This document shows positions 22,120 through 33,127 of a DNA stretch of 64,000 nt, one piece after another. The notes beneath the pieces are model-generated. The model saw only the letters and a program-made list of their open reading frames with translations, was not told the origin of the DNA and did no database searches. The DNA comes from Sabellastarte sp. h YS-2021. Its lineage: Eukaryota > Annelida > Polychaeta > Sabellida > Sabellidae. The DNA is taken from NCBI GenBank assembly GCA_964017235.1, contig OZ024940.1, positions 25,487,615 through 25,551,614 of the forward strand, given 5' to 3'. Every line of letters begins with the position of its first letter. The first letter of the stretch is position 1. The position numbers and the translations under genes were made by a program.

Positions 22120-22304
22120 GTGACCTAGTGGGTAACACACTTGCCTAGGAACACAGAGGACGGGGGTTCAAAATCCCAGGTACAGGCAGATACATAGTGG
22201 CTCGGATGACCACTTAAAATGGAGGTCCTCTGTCATTGGGTCCTATCCCCAGTGGCAGGTTAAAGAACCTCAAGGACGTTGATGAATGGTCATCCTTGAG
22301 CCTC
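22120..22304 (+). mobile_element. SINE family C, 5' part, interrupted by a LINE
   Basis: The head has GTGACCTAGTGGGTAACACA (A box) and GGGGGTTCAAAATCCC (B box), then the body GGCTCGGATGACCACTT and TGGTCATCCTTGAGCCTC. At 22304 it breaks exactly where the LINE starts; it resumes at 23242. Comparison with 62612-62937 shows nothing lost at the junction. Confidence 0.85.
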
Positions 22305-23080
22305 AGTGGCTTTCTGCAAATAAGCTTAAACTAAATCCAGACAAGACAGAATTTATTCTGTTTGGCTCAAGAAATGTCCGCACAAAACTCAGGAAATTTT
22401 TCCCAGTTAATATACTTGGCAACCTCCTTTCACCTGTTGATGCAATTAAGAACTTAGGTGTCTGGTTTGACTCTGATTTTTCCTTCTCTTGCCATGTCAG
22501 GAATACCTGTAAGGCTAGTTTTGTTCATATCAGGGATTTAAAGCGACTCCGAGGATATCTTACACGTGAAGCTGCTCTTTTAGCTGCAAATGCCTTGGTG
22601 GGAAGTCGTCTTGACTACTGTAATTCCTTGTTCAGAGGTCTCTCTGCTCTAGACATTCGGAGGCTCCAATGTGTTCAGAACAGTCTAGCAAGAATTGTGG
22701 CTAATACCACCAAATACTCACATATCACTCCTGTAAGAAAGAGTCTTCATTGGCTGCCTGTCTTGCATCGCTCTGTCTTCAAGACAGCCCTGTTGGTGTA
22801 CAAGTTTCTACATAGTGGCCATCCAAAATACTTTGAACCTTTCCTTAAACCCAGGCATAGTGTGTATAGAACACGCAGAAGTCAATCTGATGGTGTGCTG
22901 CTTGAGGTCCCACATTGTGCTTCAATATATAAGTCTAAAAAGCATTTTGGCCTTAGCTTTGCATACGATGCCCCAAGGATTTGGAATGATCTTCCTGATG
23001 ATGTACGCTCAGCTAAATCTCTCTCCTCATTCAGAAAAAAGTTGAAAACTTACCTCTTTGAAAAAGCTTACCCACCCTAG
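22304..23080 (+). pseudogene. Reverse transcriptase C-terminal fragment of an L2/CR1-like LINE
   Basis: This open frame of about 258 codons encodes the part of a LINE reverse transcriptase downstream of the catalytic YADD. It opens WLSANKLKLNPDKTEFILFGS, the block that follows YADD in CR1/L2-type enzymes. It includes LDYCNSLFRGL, LHWLPV, YDAPRIWNDLPDDVR and FRKKLKTYLFEKAY, all characteristic of this LINE group, and stops at TAG 23078-23080. The frame is undamaged, so the insertion is young or lightly mutated. An in-frame ATG at 22286 and the next six codons come from the host SINE, so that Met is an accident. The fragment cannot be an active enzyme because the catalytic palm is absent. Confidence 0.9.
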
Positions 23081-23241
23081 ATTATCCCTAGTTTTTCATT
23101 TTGTCTCTCCGTGGTGTCGACCCCTGCAATGTCCCTGATTTAACGATTACGATCTCTGATTTTGGCTTTCTGCGTCTTAGAGTCTATCATTAGATAGAGA
23201 TTAAGCGCTATAAAAGTACTATTAGAATTAGAATTAGAATT
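22305..23241 (+). mobile_element. 5'-truncated L2/CR1-like non-LTR retrotransposon
   Basis: A 937-base insertion made of the reverse transcriptase C-terminal region, about 160 bases of 3' UTR with GATTAAGCGCTATAAAAG, and a short-repeat tail (ATTAGA repeated). The tail form and the GCGCTATAAA box are typical of L2/CR1-group LINEs (family knowledge). No target duplication is visible. The fingers/palm domains, YADD motif and endonuclease are missing through 5' truncation. Confidence 0.85.
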
Positions 23242-23365
23242 TGTCTTTCAATTAGGGGAATATTAGTAACTTAAGAGTTGGGCTGTACTTGTACAGTTGG
23301 ATGGGTCATATAGCACTTTGAGTCCTCTAGTACATGGAGATATTGCGCTGAGTATAAATATAAAA
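23242..23365 (+). mobile_element. SINE family C, 3' part, after the LINE insertion
   Basis: Continues the SINE at TGTCTTTCAATTAGGGGAAT and runs through GGGCTGTACTTGTACAGTTG and TACATGGAGATATTGCGCTG to an AT-rich tail. The complete copy at 62612-62937 reads straight through from GAGCCTC to TGTCTTTC. Confidence 0.85.
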
Positions 23366-25234
23366 TACATCAAAAATACATTAATACATTAAGCATGCTG
23401 CCCAATAGTTTTAAACTCGACACTTTTAAATCACAAGGCAATTAGCATTCTTAAGGGAAAAAATGATAATGCCAGTGGTATTCTTGGCACAAAGTATAAA
23501 GAGATGACACAAATGTTTAACAAAGAGATAAACCCCCCATTTTACTTCCTGGAACAGTGGAAGTAAATTTCATGATAAACTAATTCACACATGTCTCCAA
23601 AAAATATGCACGCAGGGTAGTTTTTTATAGCAGATTCATAAAAGGAACCCTTCATGTTAGAATCGGGTTTTTGAAACCTGGTTGTTCTTTTTTCATTCAA
23701 GTTGCATGCAAACCCCCAACCAAGGGGGGTGGGGGATATCTTGGAAAAAGAGGGTAGGGATGGGGAGTGGGGGCTTTGATAAAACGGAAACATGCCAGGC
23801 ATTTTCATGTTTAATTTGAACATGTGAAACAGGTCATTACAAAGTTTTCAACTACACCTCTGGTACCTTAAAATGTTGTGGGCCTTGTGGTCAGATTTTG
23901 AAAGTCTTTGATAGTTTTACTCTTTGAAATCAATTTCGAGGGCTCTTGGTGACCCTAAATGGATGTTGAGTTTGAGGAATAACCACTTGACTGGCCAATA
24001 CTGTGGTTCTGTCCTACTTTAACCCCGGGCTTTTAAAAGGTCTGTAACATTCCAACTTTGACTCACCCAGTGTTTTGTCTTGAAGACCAAAGTCGAGAGA
24101 GGACATATAAAGCTATATCATTCGTAAAACTTTGCAGGAAGGCTATTTTCTGAACAGCCAGCATGCTCTCAGTCAATGCGCTCTACTGATACGGTCGTGC
24201 CAATTTTGAATAAGGTCCAGATAGTAATGGCATACATTATACAAAACAGCATAAAGTTATCATAAATGCAACATACATACCAGTGAAAAGTACAATAAAT
24301 ATATTACTCAGTGAACACTAAAGCTAAATCGTAATTTACTTTGCCTCAAAGAAGGTTTTCCTTTAAAGGTCAAAGGTCAAAGTTGGGCTTTTGGGTCCCG
24401 TTCAACAGTCAGAGGATTTTCATTTAAGGTAACTTTCTGAAAATAATTAAAAAAAAACAACAACATTTTTTTAAATTTTATTAGTATCTTGAGCATAACA
24501 TGTAGATAACACCTCTAAATATACAAAAAAAGAGGAAATGTACCAAGTTTGTTATAACCATAAGGAAAATATTGCCCTTTTAATGCACTCAAACACTGAA
24601 AAGAAACTTTTTCATTTTTACGTCTGACATCAAAAATTATGTAAACTGTCTAATATCACTGGTTATTATTGCTCTTGGATATATATGCAAAGTAAATGGA
24701 TACATCTCACTCCTCCACGTGCACATTTATATATAAATATATATAAATCATACAAACAGGGTGTAGTGTAGAAGCCACGGTGAAACTACTAGCCAATGAA
24801 ATTTGCGTCTTTTGAAATTTGAAGCACCTTTTTTAGATCTCCATGAGCCCTGTGACATGTTCTGGTATTTGTCATGGCTTGAGGTAATTTGGAGAGATGT
24901 AGGGGTATATATTGTAAGAAATATTATGACATTTGCCAAAGTATTAAAATTTGCAAGTTGGCAACCACCCCACCCCCCTCCTCTTCTCTTTCCTTGTCTG
25001 TTTGGAACTTCTTGGCACACTTGTGACATTTCTCGTAACTACACTTTATAGGCCTGTAATTTCCCCTGATGAGATATTGGCCAAGATTGTGATCATTTTT
25101 TCTTATTTTCAACGGGTATCCCTCAGAAACCAAATATCATATTTGTTTCTCCAAAATGTACCACAATGTATATGAAAGTGGATAAAATTCACTGCAATTC
25201 TGCCATAGACTTTTTTGGTTTAGCAGCAGCTTAC
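23366..25234. other. Stretch without recognised gene
   Basis: AT-rich, with a TA-rich tract near 24727-24750 and one small SINE-B piece (24366-24414). Open frames are short, lie on both strands and have no family resemblance. Confidence 0.5.
24366..24414 (-). mobile_element. SINE family B 3' end with a DR1-type repeat
   Basis: The plus strand reads AAAGGTCAAAGGTCAAAGTT followed by GGGTCCCGTTCAACAGTC, the B tail and 3' domain. The tail contains AGGTCAAAGGTCA, a perfect DR1 of nuclear receptor half-sites. Confidence 0.65.
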
Positions 25235-25235
25235 T

Positions 25236-25482
25236 ATTATTATTATTATTTTTATTTATTTATTTGGGGTTTTATGTCGCTTTCAACACTGTACATGTCA
25301 TATCAGGACGGGTAGTTTTATGGGCAGAGGAAACTAGTACATCCAGTTGGTCAAGGTTCTGTACTGCAAACTGCACACCATCGGTAAGCAACTACCAACT
25401 TTCCCACATAGGGTCCGGACTTGGAACCGCTGATCTCAGAGGTGGGAGGAGAGTGTGTTACCACTCTGCCACCATGATCCCT
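25236..25482 (-). mobile_element. SINE family A, full length, with (ATT)n beyond the tail
   Basis: Reverse-oriented family A from the ATTTATTTATTTGGGGTTTT tail to a head reading GAGTGTGTTACCACTCTGCC on the plus strand. The tail runs into TATTATTATTATT (about 25236-25251). Confidence 0.85.
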
Positions 25483-25722
25483 GCTATGCTTAATAAGCAT
25501 GGTATTTTTTACATACCACAGCAAAAACATATATTTACACGCCTGTTGTTGGAATGACACATGTGCCTTATGACTCAGTATGCTTTGTTTACGTTGAAAT
25601 ATTTGCTTACTGTCGAATGTTCTTTTGCCAGTCTAGAACAAAACAAAAACTTATTAGTTCAAGCAACATACATTATCTAAGACTAGGAACCTTTATGGGA
25701 GATATAGAAAAAGCAGTTGAGT

Positions 25723-25812
25723 CATCGTGGCATAGTGGCAACAGGCTTGCCTCCAACCTCTGAGGGACCTGTCCCAATATGACCCGCACTGTTGAACGCT
25801 TCGTGAAATCTC
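25723..25812 (+). mobile_element. Chimeric short SINE: A-like head joined to a B-like tail
   Basis: CGTGGCATAGTGGCAACAGG and TCCAACCTCTGAGG (A-type head) are joined directly to GGACCTGTCCCAATATGACC and TGTTGAACGCTTCGTGAAA (B-type 3' domain). The central body is missing. Confidence 0.55.
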
Positions 25813-27052
25813 AATCTTAATCTTTGGCCCACCTCTGAGACCACCTGTCAAAATACCAACTACTTGCCATAAATATAACCAATACAAAGGTACTAGGGAT
25901 GATGTGAAACACAGAATAACAGTCAAAGCATCCGAGCTAGTCCATCTCAAGAACTGGTGGCCAAACCAGTGGGGGATAACAGTTCAGAACCCTGACCAAC
26001 TTTAACTGTCCCTTTCAACAGTTAAGATCGTATCAAGAAAGGACTTTGGGACTTCCTACATGTTTTACTGAATTGCATTCAAAACCCCAACTTAAAAGAG
26101 AGACAAAGGGAATAAATGCCTAAATTGTAAATCAATTGCTGTCTGGGCCTTCTCTGGCTTCATTGAATCCTGATATCATCCAGGGCTGATATTGAATCCC
26201 AAAGATGTTCAAACCCAGTGGGATTAATAAGGTTGTGTTTTGTATAGCCAGCTCAAATTCAAGCCACAATGTCCATGAATTAAAAATCACTTGATATATA
26301 AGCATTATCCACCACACAACGTACATGATATACCGATACTGGGACATATGGACCCGGGAAATATTTTCTCAATATTCCCCTGTGCCCGTTTCCATGGATA
26401 ATTGCTGTTACAACTGTGTAAACAAGTGCAGATTTTTCCCTAAAGGTTTTATTAACTAAGTAAGATAAACCCTCTCTGGTAGTTTTCCTGTTGTGTTTTG
26501 GTTGTAAGCTCAACTTTAGGCAGGCTTCTTGGAAGCCAAAATGGCGGTATATATGTGTAGATTCTTTGAGGTTTTATTTCCACAAATGATTCAACATGTC
26601 ATGTACATATTTCTGGGCAAACAAAAGATGGGGGATACAGTATGACCCACACAACCTCTCAGCCATCAGCACACACACACACACGGGTTTTATGAGAAAT
26701 GATACATTTGTGTCCTCAGATGACCCCTAAATTATGACAGATCGGATGGCTCAAACAATTTTGGTCAAAATGTATTTTTGTTTCTGGTTTTCTCTGTTAG
26801 ACCTTCATATGCTTTACACTTTTGATGTTTTTGTCAGTCAAATTGTTGCCAATTGTGTCATGTGAAAATAATGATATTCCACATGATTATAAACACACAC
26901 ACACATATATATATCCTCTCAGTCTATCAAGGTCATAAACCCCTTGTTCTAGATAGGAACCAAAGACCAGTAATGTGTTACTTTAAGTTATATTCAATAT
27001 TCTCAAAATAAAATGGTCATCTGAACATACCTGAGTTTGATAATGTAAAATC
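25813..27052. other. Stretch without recognised gene
   Basis: Holds a CA microsatellite at about 26670-26685 and a CA/TA one at about 26891-26914. Around 25990-26060 there may be a very worn SINE 3' end (TTTCAACAGTTAAGATCG). Nothing else recognised. Confidence 0.5.
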
Positions 27053-27061
27053 CTTCTTTCA

Positions 27062-27299
27062 TTTATTTATTTGGGGTTTTACGTCGCTTTCAACACTGTA
27101 CAGGTCATATCACGACGGGTAGTTGGGAGGGCAGAGGAAACCAGTACATACAGTTGGGGTCAAGGTTCTGTACTGCAAACTGCTGACCAACGGCAAGCAA
27201 CTACCAGCTTTCCCACTTGAAGTTGGGCCGGGAAACCAAACCCCGATCTCAGAGGTGGGAGGCAAGAGTGTTACCACTCTGTCACCGTGGCCCCAGATT
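27062..27299 (-). mobile_element. SINE family A, full length with target-site duplication
   Basis: Tail TTTATTTATTTGGGGTTTTA, body, and head GAGTGTTACCACTCTGTCAC (plus-strand readings). The 9-base duplication CTTCTTTCA lies at 27053-27061 and 27300-27308. Confidence 0.88.
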
Positions 27300-27308
27300 C
27301 TTCTTTCA

Positions 27309-28286
27309 AATAATTTGTCTATTATATAAATGTACATCATAACTGTAACCCTACTCAAGATTATGTCACTGCCATACAAAACAGCAGTACATATAGATGG
27401 AATATTATTTTTTATTCTATCACTGTGTTACAACAGTAAAAGCATTTTTTGATAGGAAGATCCCCTGAGGATAGTTTTAAGATATAGATTTAAGACTACC
27501 TTAAATCATCACTAAAGGTTTACACTCTTAACTTCACCTTAAGGTTATATCCATCCTTTAAGATGATTTTAAAGTCAAAATTACCTCGCGTTAAGGTGCA
27601 CCCATAAAGAATTACATGCCTGAGAACATAAAAAAACACTAAGATAGAGTGACCTTTAGTAATTACCATGACAACTACTGGCAATTTACTAAATATAGTC
27701 AGAGATAAATACAAACTGTGACCATTAATAAAAAGGGGAAAATACACGCCTTATCTCAATGACTAAAACCTAAGCTTAGTGTTAGACGATAAAGTCCTGT
27801 TCAAAACAGCAATCACATACAGTCTATCATAGGCCAAGCCTTAAAAGTGACTCAACCTTCATTGTCCCCAGCCTAACATCACACAGTTGGGTGTATTGGC
27901 GTTTGGACTAGAACCCCTTAGGTACAATTCGTATTTTGTAAGATCGAGACATTCAGTACAGTTGCTTGATCTTGCTTGCTTGTCACCTGTCCACTTGCGT
28001 AGCTGCATTTTCACCTGAAACAAGAAACACTCATTTTCAGTGTCATATATATATCGTTTGTCACATAACACTACACAAAAAACTAAAATAAAATACAATG
28101 CATTAACATATTTATACAATTTGGCCTCTGGGATGGATGTACATGCACCTACACACACCTGAAACGACAATGTGAAAATGCATTTTGTTTTGATATAATA
28201 AAAGATATTTTTTTTTGTTGAACCAGACATGTACACCCAGTTATTCTCAGGAGGGCACCCCAAGATAAAACTTCATTGGTTGGGGG
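27309..28286. other. Stretch without recognised gene
   Basis: AT-rich, no repeat family recognised. The minus-strand open frame at 27859-28263 is Cys-containing but matches no domain I know. Confidence 0.45.
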
Positions 28287-28497
28287 TAGAGTAAGAAATC
28301 TAAAATTCGCCACCTCTAAAACCTTAGTTAATTTTATGAAGAAAATGATGTTTTTGTCTAAAGATTGGTATTTTTCAGTTCAAAAAGCCTTAATTTACTA
28401 TACAGTCAACAAATCTCACCACAATTCATTTATTTTATTAGTATTTTCACCTGTGGCGAATTTCAGATATGTGGCGAATTTTAGATTTCTTACTCTA
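28287..28497. mobile_element. MITE with perfect 27-base terminal inverted repeats, TA-flanked
   Basis: Bases 28287-28313 and 28471-28497 are exact reverse complements. Each outer end is TA followed by GAGTAAGAAATC inward, which fits a TA target duplication as in Tc1/mariner-type elements. A second copy of the inner TIR part (GTGGCGAATTTCAGATAT, about 28453-28470) sits beside the right end. The 160-base interior has no transposase. Confidence 0.75.
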
Positions 28498-28547
28498 ACA
28501 ATATTTTCAGTGCACCTCACAACATGCATTAATGTGTTAGTGGTTTT

Positions 28548-28600
28548 TCCCAATATGACCCTAGCTCTTGAATGGGGAGGCCTAAAATCCTAACTTTGAG
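28548..28600 (+). mobile_element. SINE family B 3' end fragment
   Basis: TTTTTCCCAATATGACCCTA, GCTCTTGAATGGGG and TAAAATCCTAACTTTGAG follow the B 3' domain. Confidence 0.55.
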
Positions 28601-28874
28601 TTGGACTGAACAAATAACCAAATCAGTACACCCAGGAAGAATCTTTAAAATGATCCACTTGCGCCCCCCACCCCCCCACCCCCACCCCAGGCAGAACAGC
28701 AATGAATAGAGCTAGTTAGGGTCAGTGGGATTGAATCTAGACCTAATGAAGTAGAAATGAAAATTGGTGAGGAGAGGACACGAGTTTAGACATTAAGTGA
28801 TGGGACATTTGGGTAGCCTTGGCCAAAGGCTTGGTACTTTGGTACACATGAATAAGGTTTTTCTTCAGATAGCA

Positions 28875-29101
28875 TTTATTTATTTGGGTTTTAACGTCGC
28901 TTTCAACACTGTACAGGTCATATCACGATAGGCAGTTTTATGGGAAAAGAAACACCGTACATACAGTAGCTCAAGGTTCTGTACTGTAAAGTGCCGACCA
29001 TCGGTAAGAAACTACCAACTTTCCCAAATAGGGTCCTGGGTTTGAACCGCCAACCTCAGAGGTCGTAGGCGAGTGTGTTACCACTGTGCCGACGTGGCCC
29101 C
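28875..29101 (-). mobile_element. SINE family A
   Basis: Tail TTTATTTATTTGGGTTTTAA, body with CAAGGTTCTGTACTGTAAAG, B-box region GGGTTTGAACCG and head ending TGTGCCGACGTGGCCCC. It is moderately diverged. Confidence 0.85.
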
Positions 29102-29163
29102 TTCATAAGAGCAAGGTCATCAAGCAGATGACAAATACATGTATGTACAGACACGAACTGTAA

Positions 29164-29340
29164 AAGGTGTGGCTGAACTATATGTGGCTTAGCAGTAATC
29201 TCACTTGACTCTCACCTCTATGGCCATGGGTTTAAAGCCATCTCAAGGCAAGTGTGGAATTTCTCCTTGGCCCTGTCCTGGCACAGTATCAGCTGTTGCA
29301 AGGGACATAAAATCCCAACTTCGCCTTTGCTCAAACCTGA
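29164..29340 (+). mobile_element. SINE family B, diverged
   Basis: Head with TGTGGCTTAGCAGTAATCTC (A box) and CATGGGTTTAAAGCC (weak B box). The 3' part reads GCCCTGTCCTGGCACAGTAT and GGGACATAAAATCCCAACTT. Confidence 0.65.
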
Positions 29341-29884
29341 AACGAAACCAACAACACTTCGACTTAAAAATAGAAAAAGAACTGTAGAGCCTGAATCCCA
29401 GACTACTATTAACACAATTAAGCAGTTAATGCCACAAACCTTGCAGCTAACAGTGGAGTGGGTAGGGGTATTGCCCCGGGGGGCATGTGAGGAGGGGGCA
29501 GGGCCTTAACAGAACTGGATGTCACTTTTGAGGATTTTGGGCGATTGTCACATTGTGTACGGATACAATTGAATTATTAGCCACCATTGGGAGAATAGGC
29601 AATGAAAATGTTGGTACAATCACAGTAATTGCTTTGGAATACTGATTCAACAGTTGTGTGTAGATTTCCTCTTTAAGCATTATCTCCGCTAATGTTGCTG
29701 AGCATTTAATAAGTTTTGTAGTAAGTCATTGGACCCTCGCAGCTGTGGTTCTCTGTTCGAGCCCGCTTATGACAAGCTATGGGATGCACTGCTGTGCCAT
29801 CTTCAGCTTAAGGTTTTAGGGGTGTAACATCTGTTGAAACCAATTGCTAATGAAATTATAAAACTGCATGGATCACACTAGATT
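29341..29884. other. Stretch without recognised gene
   Basis: Around 29715-29770 there is a weak tRNA-like string ending CTGTTCGAGCCCG, possibly an old SINE head. Nothing else recognised. Confidence 0.4.
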
Positions 29885-30055
29885 ATTTTATTTATTTATT
29901 GGGGTTTTAACATCACTTTCAGCACTGTAGAGGTCATATCACGATGGGTAGTTTTATGGCCAGAGGAAACCAGTACATACAGGTGGTCAAGGTTCTCTAC
30001 TTTAAACTGCCGACCAATGGTAAGCAACTACCAACTTTCCCACAGAAGGTCTGGT
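29885..30055 (-). mobile_element. SINE family A, head missing
   Basis: Tail and body are present up to ACTTTCCCACAGAAGGTCTG. The tRNA-like head is absent, giving a 5'-truncated copy. Confidence 0.8.
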
Positions 30056-30246
30056 GTCACACTATGTTACTGTATGTTCCACAAAAGTCTGATCTGGGGA
30101 ATTGCATTAATCAGCAAGCCAAAATATATTCGCCTTGAAAGTTTATGACTGATCAAAATGGAACATAAAATGGTTTTGACTTGTGACTCGTAGCTTATTC
30201 CCTTCCAGAATACCTTGAGGTAATACCTTGACTCCTTGTACCAACA

Positions 30247-30592
30247 GTTTGGCCGGTGGACAATTGGTCGGTGGACATTTGGCTGGTGCCTTTTTTTTGG
30301 GGTGGGGGGGTGGGGGGGGGGTGGACAGATGGCCGGTGACTTTTTTTATGTGGTATTTCAATATGGTCCTAAATGAAATAATTGTTTAATTTGAAACAAC
30401 ATAAAAATGACATTTTAAACTCCATTTGCCATATGAACACAAGTTCTTTTTCATTTGGGGCAAATAATAAAATAATACATAATAATAGCGTATAAAAAGT
30501 CGCCGGCCAAATTTCCTACCCCTCAAAAAAGTTATCGGGTAGATGTCCACTGGCCAATTGTCTGATGGCCAAACGTCCACCGGCCAAATGTC
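30247..30592. mobile_element. MITE-like element with imperfect inverted ends built of 15-base repeats
   Basis: The left end has three tandem forms of TTTGGCCGGTGGACA (30248-30288). The right end (about 30541-30592) carries the same string inverted (GTCCACTGGCCAATTG, GTCCACCGGCCAAATG). Between them are two G-rich blocks, a GGTGGACAGATGGCCGG copy and AT-rich filler. No transposase is present and the target duplication is unclear. Confidence 0.6.
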
Positions 30593-31580
30593 TGTGCACC
30601 CTACACCACATGGGCAAATAAAACTTCATGGCATTTTTTGTGTATGTGAGATTTTGGCATATGTTGTTACCAGTATATTCTATTTGTCATTGGCCATAAT
30701 AAAATAATAAATGGTAAAGTATTAATTGATCTTGCAAAAAAATGTTTTTAAAGACATGAAACATCAACTAACACAGAAGGATTTATATCAACACGTCAGA
30801 TTTGTGTAATTACATTCTAAACAATTGTTCCCAAACACTGATGTTAAAAAATAAAAATAGCTTTATGTATGAACAAAACGTCCGCGTTTACAAGTTATTC
30901 CTTGTATCAGGCATAGCAGATATTAAAACAACAAACAGAAACATATGACGTGAGCTGGCTAGTCAACAAATACCATCTCTGCGCCTGCGCATTGAACTTC
31001 ATTTCCTGTCACCAAGTTCCCGTAGAGAGCAACCTGTCGTGTTCTTTTATAGTGGCAATATATATGTATGTATATATCTTAGCAACCCCAATGTGCCCCC
31101 CCCCCCCTGACTCCAACTAATATTTGATCACAATAGAAAACAGACATAGCTACACATATAAATCACATACTTCCATTTTGCAACATCAAAGGCAACAAAG
31201 AAATCCCAATATATATATATGAACATGCTAGTAATTGCATATCACCCCCTGTCTGTTTTACTAACAAGTTAGCTAACTCTCCACTAGCAGTCTGCATGTG
31301 TTATAAATTAGGTCTAACTGGGCGCCGATATCATGTGGGGACCTCACTTTTGAAGTATCCATTTGCCAATGGTTTTCCTTTTTGATGGGGAGGGGCTGTG
31401 AGTTGGAGACACAAACTTGAAATAACCTATAGATAATGAAAGAAATGGTTCCTGTCTTAAGTGGCTTAATCTACAATGTACATATTCTAGACTTGACATA
31501 TATCTCAAATGGTACCATTTCTTGGAGTGATACTAGGTTTTCCGATAATGAATGAAAATTAAGCAAGCAGAAGGGGAGGG
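30593..31580. other. Stretch without recognised gene
   Basis: AT-rich, with a 12-C run at 31096-31107 and TA repeats near 31060 and 31215. Ends at the G-rich left breakpoint of the tandem duplication. Confidence 0.5.
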
Positions 31581-31867
31581 GGGGATATTTTTTAAGGAAA
31601 TACTTGTCAATATTTCTTAGAGAACGGAAGGGCTACCTGCCATGTAGATACATAAATAAATAAATAAATAAACCATTTTGTTACCTTGCTTAACATTGTG
31701 TGTATTTAGAAACCTGAAAACTCAAGTAAATTTAAATATTAATCATCTATGAATTCTTTGTTACTGTTAGAAGCCTTCTAGTTTTTTTTTTGTGCCTACA
31801 ATGTTAATTGAAATCTGTTATATCTTATTTACACATTATTTGTAAGGTTCTGTAATGTTTACCTCTT

Positions 31868-31990
31868 GGACAATATTCCAGTAGACAAAATGCTGGTGGA
31901 CAAAACGATGGTCAAAATTGCAAGGGGCGACAAAATGCCGGCCATTTTGGGGGTTAGGTGTTACTAAATGCCGGTCTTATCAAAACATTT
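31868..31990. repeat. Tandem short repeats of the GGTGGACAAAATG type (also at 37745-37867)
   Basis: Several variants of GACAAAATGCTGG / GACAAAATGCCGG follow each other, with AGTAGACAAAATGCTGG and GGCGACAAAATGCCGG the clearest. It resembles one end of an element like the one at 30247-30592. Confidence 0.45.
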
Positions 31991-32935
31991 AATATATTTT
32001 TATGCTTATCTCTTGGGGAATAAGAGGTAACAGGATGACAATGAAAATGTAATGTTATTTATAAATTTATTTGCATATTCATTACAGCGGGATCAGAAAG
32101 CTAGCAGTTGGCAATTTCGGCGCGTAATCACTTGGCTGTAATGTCTTTTGTGGTGAGTTCAAATCCATCTTCTTGGCAACATGTGAGACTCAGTGATGGC
32201 AGCTCTTGATGGGACTTTATTTGCTAGAGTGGATGTGAAGTCACAACTGCCTGCCCTTTAACACATTTGGTCCCACCTATTTGAAGCGGGGGGGGGGGGG
32301 GGGAGTGTTGGGGGGGGGGGGGCCTTCATAGACAGGAGAGTTAATAAACCCTTCAAAATTTAATTCGGTAACACTTGATAGCAATTTTTTGTCCACATCC
32401 CCTCTCGAAACTAGAGTGTAATACTCTTGTGTCAGAAATTTCTGGGCGAGTAATTATTACAAGAATGAGTAGCACTTAGTGATAGTTGTTATTTCTGACA
32501 ATTAGAGCTGTTGCATCCCTTCAGAACTGACAGGAAATAGGGGCCACCCACAACAAGTAACCTGCCCTCAGACTGGCACAGGGTTTGGTGTAGGCTGGGG
32601 GCTAAATTGTGAAATTGTATATTGGAAAAAAAGTTGTAACTCTGACACAGTGTAAAAGGGGTATATAAGGTCGGGGACCTTAAATCCGGAAGCAGTTTCA
32701 ATTATCAATGGACACATCCATAATTTGTTCTTAACTTTGGTAACTTTGGAAGCAGAGATAATCACACTTCTACCGTGTTAAAATGTGCCATTAACGTTGG
32801 TCTGAAATACCCCAGTTCATACTTAACTATGTATACCTCTCTGTGATACCAGGAGAAGTAGGTCTGACAGTTTGTTGCTACAGGTCCCAACTTTTTAAGC
32901 ATGAGTTCTTTTTCCTTTGTTTCTTTTTTGTTGTT

Positions 32936-33122
32936 GTCTTTCTGGACTTTCATGAATTGTGGCATAGCATGTCGAGTACCTGTCTCACCACTGAAGAGTT
33001 AAGCATCATTGGGCTACGTTAGTACTTGAATGGGTGACTGACTCAGTGCACTACTCATCTCATGTCTCTGATGGCTTTGCAGCTTGCACTAGTTGACCGA
33101 AACCCCTTTTGGCCTTGTTATC
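32936..33122 (+). mobile_element. 5S-rRNA-derived SINE, second copy
   Basis: GAGTTAAGC, 14 bases, TTAGTACTT, then GAATGGGTGAC reproduce the 5S internal promoter with correct spacing. The upstream TGGACTTTCATGAATTGTGG and downstream TCTCTGATGGCTTTGC are shared with 18417-18585, showing a dispersed family. Confidence 0.75.
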
Positions 33123-33127
33123 CTTCT

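Noticed and set aside
29693..29830. Possible SINE at a weak tRNA-like string (also 44040-44150)
   Set aside because: Only a B-box-like match is present; no body or tail shared with another copy could be shown.
31650..31672. Short regular repeats such as ATAAATAAATAA considered as a CRISPR-like array
   Set aside because: Simple microsatellite or SINE tail; there are no unique spacers and this is animal-type DNA.
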